NCBI GenBank assembly: GCA_027943245.1
Contig: JANDJZ010001031.1
Span: 1 to 12,443 of the forward strand
Reading direction: 5' to 3'
DNA: 12,443 nucleotides
DNA from: Acanthamoeba sp. SK_2022b
Taxonomy: Eukaryota > Discosea > Longamoebia > Acanthamoebidae
Position numbers and translations under genes: made by a program. Shown one piece after another: positions 1 to 8,659 of the stretch (position 1 is the first letter of the stretch; every line of letters begins with the position of its first letter). The notes below the pieces were generated by a model. The model had not been told where the DNA came from. It saw nothing but the letters and a program-made list of their open reading frames with translations, and did not search any database.

Positions 1-15
1 GTTTAGAATTAACAT

Positions 16-26
16 TATAAAAAAAA
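16..26 (+). promoter_or_regulatory. TATA-like A/T tract upstream of the WDR91-type gene
   Basis: TATAAAAAAAA lies 46 nt before the chosen ATG at 62, in an A/T-rich leader that contrasts with the GC-rich gene. A TATA box with a very short 5' leader would fit. Alternatively, the pyrimidine-rich tract ending in CAG at 46-48 is the acceptor of a 5'-UTR intron, and the true promoter lies left of the window. The sequence alone does not decide. Confidence 0.35.
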
Positions 27-61
27 TAATATTTCTCTGCCACTTCAGGAGGCCTCCGAGG

Positions 62-799
62 ATGACGTTCGCGGTGCAGAACGCAATACCGCACGTGGAC
101 GAGTTGGTGCGGGAGTACCTCGTCTTTCGCGGCTTCCCCAAGGCCCTGGGGGCATTCGACAGCGACAAGCGCGCCGACCGTCTCAAGGGCTTTCAGGTAC
201 TACTCGCCTCCTCCCTCCCCTTCTTATAGCACGTGCGTGTGCCGTGTCGTATGTGTGTGTGCAGCGGCGCTCGCGCTGATCGTGTGCGCGAACGGCTTTG
301 GCAGGTGTCCAAGGTCGTGGATGCCCTCATGTCCTGCGTGTTCACACACGCGGCCGATCAGCTCGAGGAGCTGTGGGGATACCTCGAAAGCCGTTTCTTC
401 ATTCGACCGTCCGAGGTACGGCTTCAACACGGCCGCGCGCGCGCTGCCCGCTTCCACTCTAGGGCCCTTGCGCTTGCCCCCATGGGCTCTCACCAATCGA
501 GTGCTTGAAGCCATCGTTGGCAGCCGCCGTGCGAAAGATGCGTTTGTCGCTGCGACGCTACTACCTCATCTACGCCGTCACCAACCAGCGGGTGGACAAA
601 GTGACGGTACAGCTTTACGCGCCAAGCGCTTGTTGCGTTTCCCACCTGTCTCTGTGCAACTCGCCAACGCGACGTTTGTACAGGAGTATTTCTCGCTCTA
701 CGGCAACGAACTGTACACAGACCCCGAATGGAAGCACTGGTTTGGTATAATATCACACGCGGTCCCGTCGTCAACCTGGTCACAGTCACTGGCCATTGA

Positions 800-861
<62 letters not shown>

Positions 862-2528
862 GTGCTACTTATGTAGCTCTTCCGTTCGTCAAGTATCCGG
901 AGCTCGACGACGTGTTTGCGCCCTACTTTCAGAAACAGTGGGCCGAGATCTTCTCGCAGTCCCTCCACAACTTCCTCTCCTCCGTGTTCCAAAACATGGG
1001 TAGGTCTACCCTGTGCGCTCGGACGCGCGCAGCCTTTCACGCGGTTACGCGAACGAATGGTGGCGGCTGACTCGCGCTCGAATCGTGCAACAGCTCTGCC
1101 ACGCGTGCTCAACTTCAACCTGGAGCGGCTCAAGCGCAAGCAGATGGAGAGCGAGATCGAGTACCTCCACAACGAGGTCCAGCGACTGACCAAGGAGCTC
1201 GACGAGGCCAACGCCACCATCACCTCGCTCTCGCGGGTGCGTGGCTCCCTCCCACGCCACGCCCACAGACTTGACCCGAGCAGTGCACTGACCCCTACCC
1301 ACTCCCCCTCTCCGCGCACTCTGCTGTGCTCGCGCGTGAAATGCAACAGCAACGGGGGAGGAGCACCGAGGGCAACGGGACACGCGACAGCGTTTCGGCG
1401 CAGGTCACGCCCATGCTGCTCAAGCACGTGTCCTCCGACTCGATCGAGCGAGCCAAGAAGAAACTGGGAGAAGAAGGTAAGCCCACTTCAACCCCTCCTC
1501 CCAAACTTTTCATCTTTGCCGTGCGGCTACCTACCGTGTGTGTGCTCACCCCCCCCCCTCCAAACTATTCGCTCGCCATCGCCACAACGCAACGAAAACA
1601 GAAATAAAATTGAACGCTGCGCGGAAGAAGTGGGCCGACGAGACGCTGCAGTCGTCGATACGGTCAGCGGATCGGGAAACGATCGAAGGTTCTTCCCCTG
1701 CCCCCCCCCCCCGTGAAGGCGGGCGCGCGTGCGTGAGCGCTTGCGCGGGCGTGGGGCTGATTCTTGCGCACGCGACGGGGATGCAGTGGTTCACTCGCCC
1801 GAAGCGGGCGATGAGTCGTGGCCGCCCGTCTTTGGCAGCCGACGAGCCAAGGCGCACAAGAAACCCCCGCAAGTCATCCATCAAGTGCGTGTCTTATCTG
1901 CTGTGTGGTGTGTGTGTGTCGTCGTCGTCGAGACCGCAATACGCTCATCACGCTTGGCTCTCGTTTGCGTGCCTGTGGTCCGGCGTGGCAGGAGGTCTTC
2001 ACCGGCCACAGCACGCCCATCTCCCGCTGCCGTTTCTCCTCGTCCGGCGACTACGTGGCCTCCGCCTCGACCGACGGCACTCTCCGGTAATCCCCACCGT
2101 CGCCACCGCTGCCGCCGCCGCCGCACTTGACCGGGCGTGTGTCTGTCGCGACGTGGCGTGGCTCCTCCTCCTCCTCCTCCTCCAGGATCTGGTCTCTCGA
2201 GTCGCAGCAGGGCGCCGGCGCGGACGACACCAAGAACGCCACCATATTCTGCTTCACCGAAATATTGTCTCTGGCCTGGGAGACCAGGAGCGACCGCCTG
2301 GTAATCTCTCTCCCGCCACCGCGCACGTGTTCGTGGACGAAGCACTGGTGCTCGCATTGACGAGATGACGGGGGGGGCGTGGTGGGGGGGGCGTGTGCAG
2401 CTTTTCTGCGGCACCGCCGATGGTCGCGTGAAGCTGTGGAATCCCAACAACGTAGCTATAGGCGAGATCAACACGGACGCCGACTACCCACGGTATGCGG
2501 GCCCTCTCTCCCGACAGACGGTCGCGCG

Positions 2529-2602
<74 letters not shown>

Positions 2603-2801
2603 CTAGCTGAACGCGTTGTGTGGGTTTCGTTCAGGCTCGTCGATATTGCGTGCAGCCCGAGCGACTCCGCGTTCGCCACGGCCGCCGTTTCGAGCGACAG
2701 CCGAGAAGGCGTGCTCTACCTCTACAACTTCAAGACTTTGCAGCTCGAGGTTCCCCTCCTCCTCCTCCTCCTCGCTCGTTTACCTCTCCAGCCAACCGGC
2801 G

Positions 2802-2882
<81 letters not shown>

Positions 2883-3798
2883 GTGTACGCGCAGCGCAAG
2901 GTCAGGCTTGAGGCGCCCGCCACAAGCCTCCACTTCAATCACAACGGCTCCCTGCTTGCCGCTGCAGGTGCGCAGCTGTCCCTCTCCCCGCCTTCTCCCT
3001 CCCCCTCCGCGGAGGACGTGTGGACGATGGCCCGCTCATACGACGATGATGTCTGGTGGTGGTGGGGAGGGCGGCAGGGCGAGACGGCGTGGTGCGGGTG
3101 TACGACATGTCCACCAACTACTCGCCCATCATGCACTGGAAGGCCGACGAGTCCGAACTCTCGTGCGTGCGGTTCAGTCGAGACGAGACCGCCATCTACA
3201 CGCTCGGCACCGACGACAAGGTATACCGACACACCATGTCGTTTGGGCCTTTGGGCCGCGCCTCTCGTCTACTGTTCCCGCAGGAGTTGACGGCAACGCG
3301 CCATCGTCTCCCATTGATGAACAGATCTACGAGTGGAGCATCCACAACATCGGGAAGAAGGTGCACACCTACGACTGGGAGGACCGATGTCCGTCCTCCG
3401 ATATGGCCTTTGATTGGGAGGGCACCCACTTCGTGGTGGGCGGCAAGACTGGCGCGCACGTCTACTCCGTACGCCGTCGCTCTTGCTCTCTATCTCTTCC
3501 TCTATAGCACGCTCTGCCTGCCTCTCTGCGCAACCGGTTAACGCGACTCCCGTCCATGATACTACGCTCGCTTGTCGATGCGCATGGCGTGCAGGAGGGC
3601 GAGTCGGTGCCTCTGGCCAACCTGACGGGTCACGCCAAGCCTGTGACCACGGTACGGCCTCGTGCTCTCTTCACGCGCACGCGATTGATTCACCTTTTGC
3701 TGCTGTGGGCCCACGCACAGGTGGACTGGCACCCGACCAACAACACAATAGTCACCGGATCGCTCGACGCCTCTGTGCGAATTGTGACCCTTGCCTGA
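62..3798 (+). CDS. WDR91: WDR91-type WD40 endosomal protein, 18 exons
   Basis: Exons, joined in phase: 62-196, 305-415, 502-606, 684-744, 877-999, 1094-1236, 1350-1476, 1602-1688, 1787-1884, 1992-2086, 2186-2300, 2401-2492, 2635-2749, 2895-2967, 3078-3220, 3325-3468, 3595-3651, 3721-3798; about 633 aa (human WDR91 is 747). All introns are GT-AG. Order matches WDR91: N-terminal domain (DELVREYLVFRGF, EWKHWFALPF, SLHNFLSSVFQNM; residues 1-185), coiled coil starting LERLKRKQMESEIEYL (about 186-226), a short linker (227-335), then C-terminal WD40 repeats (GEINTDADYPR, FNHNGSLLAAAG, DGVVRVYDM, TTVDWHPTNN). In animals WDR91 acts with WDR81 on endosomes, restraining class III PI3-kinase and promoting early-to-late conversion; a similar role here is inference. 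Uncertain joints: exon 3 could start at 511; exon 8 could end at 1712 (same phase, adds eight residues); intron 9 could end near 1935 instead of 1991 if exon 9 ends at 1888. Identification is firm; individual splice sites are by eye. Confidence 0.92.
803..860 (+). repeat. (GT)n microsatellite in intron 4
   Basis: A perfect GT dinucleotide array of about 29 units fills much of intron 4 (745-876) and ends 16 nt before the acceptor at 876. It is in a position to act as a GU-rich polypyrimidine-like tract, and would be length-polymorphic. Confidence 0.97.
1902..1932 (+). repeat. Short GT then GTC repeat in intron 9
   Basis: An imperfect GT run passes into four or five GTC units inside intron 9 (1885-1991). 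It continues the pattern of simple repeats confined to introns of this gene. Confidence 0.8.
2523..2602 (+). repeat. Compound (CG)n-(CA)n-(GA)n array in intron 12
   Basis: Three consecutive dinucleotide blocks, CG (about 2523-2536), CA (about 2536-2576) and GA (about 2577-2602), fill the middle of intron 12 (2493-2634). The CA block is complementary to the GT array of the next intron, so the two flank exon 13. Confidence 0.96.
2804..2881 (+). repeat. (GT)n microsatellite in intron 13
   Basis: A near-perfect GT array of about 39 units occupies over half of intron 13 (2750-2894), ending 13 nt before the acceptor. It is the longest simple repeat in the window. Confidence 0.97.
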
Positions 3799-3959
3799 CT
3801 CTTGCAAACTAACTGATCTTCTGAAGAGAAGCCCTTTCCCGCCGTTTTGCATAACGTGTTCCCGCCTTTTTATGTTCCTGCCATTTTGACTTGCTGGTCA
3901 CAGAGTCAGGAAAACTCACACAGCAGCATGGGCAGCATAGAGTGCCAAAGTGCACCCCG
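3799..3959 (+). other. 3' flank of the WDR91-type gene
   Basis: Host-like sequence follows the stop codon and still contains several CpGs (for example 3845-3875). No AATAAA polyadenylation signal is evident close to the stop. The last CpG, at 3958-3959, marks the left edge of the CpG-depleted region. Confidence 0.5.
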
Positions 3960-5287
3960 CATGTTGTTGGTTGGTGATTGATTTATGGTGCTGCTTTAGT
4001 GATTCCCAGGCAGATTGCCACAAGATGGAGCTGGACCTTAGTGTTCACCTCTGAATTAGTCAGAGGCTAAGCTCCTTGTTTTACCACACTCTTATGATGT
4101 GGATCTCTTTCCTGAGGCAGTCCACAAGGAGCTTGTTGTCTGCACTGCTGGGCTTGAACAGATTGAGAGGAGTGTTCAATGAGAGTAGTGAGTCAGGGTC
4201 TCAAATAACCTATGGCAAGCTTCACTGGGAGGTGGAAAGAAGAGCCATGGGCTGTGGAAGAATTTTTCAGTGAGCTTGCTTGACTTGATTGCTTTCTCCT
4301 AGTTCTCCTGCCAGCATGGGTTGGGGTTGCTCTTAAAACTGTGCATAAGTGTGTGTATGAGAGAGAGATGGATAGAAAAGAATGAAGAAGAGTGAGAAAA
4401 ATTGCCAGAGTGTGCAGCCTTTGTTCAAAAAGAAGAAAAGAGCCTGTACCAATAGAATTACCAGCCCCTTATCAGGCAACTCAAGTTCTTCCTCTTCCTT
4501 GACAGGGTTAGGGTTTAGGGAATCCTGTACAATCCTCCATGGAGACCATGTCATTGATAGACAAGGGAAGCTGGAAATGGAAAGGTGAGGGCTGATGATG
4601 CTCCTCACCAGGGCTATCTCTAAATAAGGGCCTTGACTTATGCTGATTGCTGTACCAAGGGAGGAAGGGGGAGGGCAAGAGATGTTGTGGTAGAGGGTGC
4701 CACTAGGGGGAATGAAATCCATCAGTCAGACAGACTCCTCCTGACTGAAGCTAGGCCAACTCTTTGAGTGTTTGCTCATCTGGCATCTTGCCTGTTTGAG
4801 TGAGGCCCAGTAGTTGGTCAGGAGTGGGAGGAGTGGAGAAAAGTTCTGCTTGCTAGGCTTCTTCCCACCTGCTCTTGTATTGGAGCCAACAGTGTACCAG
4901 TGTATGAACCACAGGAAGGCAAGGAGGCTGGGGAAGCATTCCCACAGACTATCCAGCCATACCCCAGGGCCAGGCAGGTAGAGCCATGGAGTATGACCTT
5001 TCCAATGGGATCAGCTGCTAGCTTCCTCTCATTGTCTTGCCAGTGTTGGTCACACAAAGCCTCTTGTTGCAGACTCTGATCAAGAGATAGCAAGCAGAGG
5101 GGAGAAGAGAGGAAGAAGATGAGGCAGCACATGCATCTCCATACACAATGTGAGTATGTTTGATGGGGAGGGAGGGATGGAGGGGGAGACAGATTCCAAA
5201 GCATACCAAGAGCTTCATGTGGGTGTACCTGGTACATAGTTATGTGTATTAGATAAAGGAAGAAGGCACACCATACAACTTCCTTTA
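3960..5287. other. 1.3 kb stretch with no CpG and no recognisable gene
   Basis: No recognisable protein domain, RNA gene or terminal repeat was found on either strand. ORFs of up to 158 codons occur but are low in complexity and match no family I know. Purine-rich patches (about 4360-4440, 5090-5190) and one telomere-like patch (4505-4519) are present. It may be an old 3' UTR or unrelated repeat DNA. Confidence 0.45.
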
Positions 5288-5293
5288 CGTACA

Positions 5294-6498
5294 TACCAAG
5301 TCAAAGAGAAGGACAACAAATACAAAGAAATAGGAGGAGACCCAGGCAACTGGGAGAACAAAATAAAGACACTCAAAAAGAACTACATGGAGCAGACTTC
5401 TACACACTTGTAAAGGGATGTGAGGCTGCAGACAGGCTGGCCACAAAAGCAAGGACGTGCCCTACAACAATATACCTCAGGAATGAAACCTACTCCCTGG
5501 ACAACGTAGCATTAATTAACAAACCTGGCTTATTGAGAGTAAATTCAAAGAAATGATCTATGCAGCAAACTCACAAAGCATGGAGGGAACACAGAAAAGA
5601 CGACAATCAAGAGGAATTCCTGTGCAGCACAGACCAATTTCCAGAAATCCGTGATACCAGACTCACCAGACAACCACAGAATTTGTCTCTGGGCCTGTAA
5701 AGCCCAACTGAAACCTCAAATGCCAAATGCTGAAGCAATGCACCAATACTGGTTATGGGCAAGCATGGGGGACATGTGGTTTGCCAGAGAATGCCCAATG
5801 GGCACAGACGAAGAGGCATGGACCCTCAATAGAATGGTGCATAGCAACCAAGAATGCCCACTCTGCACCAAGCACCAGCCATGTGGAGCTGATACTATAA
5901 TTATACTGGGAAAAAGACCTGGGCAGAAATAAAGAACTACACAACCACATATACACAGACTGCCCATACACAGAACCTATATGGAATATAAGAAACCAAG
6001 AAGTCAGGGACTAATGGAATGACAGAAAAGGCAAAAGGTACCCCAAATGACATCACCCTGTGGTTTGATAAGAACCTGCTGGAGCTGGAGGGAAGGAGAG
6101 ATGGACCAAGCACCCAACTGGCCAGGTACAACTGGAATATGGGCGTGCTAGGCTTCTGCCCAAAGGCGCTCAGGGCAGCATTGCCCCTTTGGGGAGTCCC
6201 AAATAACAAGGTGGGAGAATGCATAACTGGGATTCTCTACATAGTGAATAAAAGAGTGAAAGAAATGTGGGACCTACGCAGGGAGAAAAAGAAAGAAATA
6301 AGGAAAATGGCCCAGGACTTGAAAAGGCATCATGTGAAGGTTGGCCTAAAAGGACGCAGGGAGAGGGAAATACCCAAGACCCACAAGGGGCTTCTCCCTG
6401 TCTGCACAAAACAACAACAACAACAAAAGACACAAGCTCCTAACTACCAGGATTTGTTTTTTGACTGCACTACAGAAGCCTGGCAAGGTATGCCTTGA
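5294..6498 (+). pseudogene. LINE ORF2 C-terminal part: RNase H tail, zinc finger, C-terminal tail
   Basis: Reading across frameshifts, in order: a lysine-rich piece from 5297 to a TAA at 5411; the final RNase H segment, with FYTLVKGCEAADRLATKA matching the family's closing G-N-E-x-A-D-x-L-A pattern (about 5395-5455); a linker with HKAWREHRKDD; then NQECPLC (about 5850-5870) and, in another frame, LHNHIYTDCPY (about 5929-5961), together a C-x2-C...H-x4-C zinc finger typical of LINE ORF2 ends. A last open frame (6019-6498) carries WNMGVLGFCPKALRAAL and EMWDLRREKKKE, usual for the region after the finger. At least four frame changes make it non-functional. It is on the opposite strand from the rest of ORF2, and its RNase H portion supplies what the - strand copy lacks. 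Family assignment is from motifs, not alignment. Confidence 0.75.
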
Positions 6499-6631
6499 AG
6501 GCCCTACCAGCTGCCGCCTGGGACACACTCTCATTTTTTCTATTGGACAGATCAAGCTAAAATCAGCATCTCTCCACACTCCAATGTACACTTCCACCCT
6601 GTTTGAATAATGCACCAATGCACATTGGTTC

Positions 6632-6928
6632 TTGTGGAGCACTTGTTCTGGTCACTACTTTGCTCTCAGCCAAATGCAGGCCCTACTAGAACATGCCTAT
6701 TCTAGGGAAGGCACCACTCCAACATTTCATCATGTTGACACAGTTTGGGATTGGACCAGCTGGCTCAGCCCTCACCTCTATGGCCTGGAGGGGCACTCAG
6801 TCCCACATGTTTCCCACTTCTTCAGGGATGCTGACTGTAGCTCAGTGTTGAGAAATAAGGCCATACTGAGGGTGCATGGTGTAAAGCTACTCAGATCCAT
6901 GCCCAAAGGCACACATACAATCTTGTGA
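6632..6928 (+). CDS. Unrecognised 97-codon ORF inside the repeat block
   Basis: One uninterrupted frame, from the first ATG at about 6632 (the frame is open further upstream) to a TGA at 6926-6928. The protein is rich in His and Trp, with stretches such as FHHVDTVWDWTSWLSPHLYG and SVPHVSHFFRD and a basic end (HGVKLLRSMPKG). It looks more protein-like than neighbouring random frames, but I cannot place it in a family. It contains no CpG, unlike host exons, and lies just beyond the LINE ORF2 tail on the same strand. It may be a remnant of another transposon's gene or chance. Nothing is seen in 6929-7134 except A/T-rich sequence. Confidence 0.3.
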   Translation: MWSTCSGHYFALSQMQALLEHAYSREGTTPTFHHVDTVWDWTSWLSPHLYGLEGHSVPHVSHFFRDADCSSVLRNKAILRVHGVKLLRSMPKGTHTIL

Positions 6929-7134
6929 TGTCAATTTTGTGGCTAAGCTAACAGCAACAATGCCATCAACAGGAGTCAATTATGAAAAAATCTCCATGGC
7001 TACACCCTCAACCTATCAACACAACCTCCAGATTTAAAAGTCATCACATGCACTTGTTTTCCTTATCTCTCTCTTTATGTTAAACACAACATTTACACTA
7101 CACTCACTACTCATGGAAACCTTTCAGCAATATA

Positions 7135-7430
7135 TTATGACCTTGATGATGTTCTTTCCTTCAGCTCTTGCTTGTTGGCCTTTTTTCCATTTATTGAAAC
7201 TTTGTATTTATTTTATAGCACTGGTACAGTCCATGATAATTCCCAAGTTCATATCTGTGGGTGCTTTCTGCAATGCTACCAGTATAGCAACCAGTTCTCT
7301 GATAAACGACGATCCTCCATGTTTGACCTTAATCTTTTCTTGTAGTAGGGTGTGCTCGCCAGCATCCATTGCTGCTGTTGTGTTATCTTGAATGTGTCCT
7401 CCATCAGTCCATATTCTGGTGGATGTAACC
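7135..7430 (-). pseudogene. LINE RNase H domain, N-terminal half
   Basis: Reading leftward from about 7425, the frame gives RIWTDGG (Asp codon 7405-7403), GGSSFIRELVAILVALQ (Glu near 7296) and GIIMDCTSA (Asp codon 7231-7229). These are the first three acidic positions and the ELxAIxxAL helix of RNase H. A TAA at 7210-7208 interrupts the frame, which then continues IQSFNKWKKGQQARAEGKN to about 7140. The closing segment with the last active-site region is missing here and is found on the + strand at about 5395-5455. RNase H after RT is known in I, R1, Tad and LOA-type LINEs; it removes the RNA of the RNA-DNA hybrid. A frameshift near 7430 separates it from RT. Confidence 0.72.
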
Positions 7431-8658
7431 CTCTGTCTCTTTTAGTGGTAGAGTGTGAATTGGTTGGGGTGTATTGCTTGTGGGTTCCCTGTTTCTTTCC
7501 ATTCGTTCTCTTGTTCTTATTTCTTTCAGGTCTTGTTTATCTATTTTATTGGGTTTGGCAGTACTCCTGCAGTGCATCTGGGTTGTTTGGGAGCATGTCC
7601 CATTTGGTGATTCCTAGTTCGTAGAGCTTTCTGACTATTGTGTTGTTGTGGTTGCACCCCACATGTATTTGCTGTGGGTGTGTAATTCTGATCACTGAAG
7701 TGATCTCATTTATTTGCATTGCTGATCTCCATCTACCAATGGTACTGTTGGGTGTGATTGTGTTCGCCATGCTAGCTAGGATGGTGTCTGTGGCTATGGT
7801 TGGAGTTGTGTTTATGTCCAGGAATTGTGCTGTGCAGATTAAGTCTGTGAGGCCCAGTCCCCCTCTGTTTTTGTTTATGAATATTGGTTCGTTGTCATAT
7901 CTCTTTGGTAGTCCCAGTTTGTGTTTTAGTGTGTCAGCCATCATTCTGTTTATTTGTTGGAGTGTGTCTTGCCTAAAGGGCGTTATATGCATGCTGTAGG
8001 TCAGGGTTGCAGTGATTGTAGCATTCAACACTTCCACCATTAGGTCCGCGGGTAGTCTTTTCTTCTTCAGGATGCAGTGGCCTTTCTCTGGCTCTCCTCG
8101 ATTGGTCTATTCCAGTCCAGTGTTAAGCTTATCCAGATTCCCAGGTATTTGTAGTGTTCATTAATTCCCAGTTTGCTGATATATTCATTTTTGTACTTGA
8201 TGGCAAGTGATTGGTCTGATGCTGTGGTGGTGTATCCTGATTTCTTTGTGTTGATAGATCCTGCTTTTTGTCCTCTTCTATCCACCTTAGTAGTGGGTTG
8301 AGGAAGATGATGAGCAGTAGGGGTGATAGTCCATCTCCTTGGCGTACTCCTTTGGAGTATGGTATGTATTCAGAGAGAGTGTCATTAATTTTCAGTTGTA
8401 CTGTACTATTGTGGTACATTTTGGCAATGGCATTGACGAAATGTTTGTTCACTCCATGTTGTGTAAGGACCTTGAGGAGGGCGTTGTGTGATACACTATC
8501 ATAGGCCTTGCATAGGTCGATGTATGGAGTTCCTTTTTGTTTTGGATTCCATCTTCAATTATATCTGTCAGTGCTCTTATGCAGTCTTGGGTGGAGTGCC
8601 CTGGCCTAAAGCCGTTCTGCAGTTTGCTCAGTATCTTATGTCTGAACACTTTGTCTCG
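7431..8658 (-). pseudogene. LINE reverse transcriptase, internally deleted
   Basis: In order, leftward: KLQNGFRPGHSTQDCIRAL (about 8630-8570), a frameshift near 8520, YIDLCKAYDSVSHNALL (motif A with its catalytic Asp, about 8525-8475), GVRQGDGLSPLLL (motif B, about 8345), then after WIEEDKK a jump directly to INTKKSGYTTTA (about 8250-8215) with no YADD box between. Next come YKYLGIWISLTLDWN (about 8150) and the thumb/connection, with CNATITATLTYS-like sequence, IFINKNRGGLGLTDLI (about 7900-7850) and GRWRSAMQ, open to a TAA near 7546. Loss of motif C and at least three frame changes make it inactive. The arrangement is typical of APE-type non-LTR retrotransposons, where the enzyme copies element RNA at the target nick. 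Confidence 0.85.
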
Positions 8659-8659
8659 T

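Noticed and set aside
786..1427. Long - strand frame with a poly-His/Thr run opposite intron 4
   Set aside because: It is the antisense of WDR91 exons and the GT array; the HTHTHT run is a translation of the microsatellite.
4505..4519. Telomere-like GGGTTAGGGTTTAGGG patch
   Set aside because: Only about two units, imperfect and inside repeat DNA; too short to call an interstitial telomere or healed break.
4818..5294. 158-codon - strand ORF in the CpG void
   Set aside because: Cys/Ser/Leu-rich low-complexity translation with no recognisable motif; not supported as a gene.
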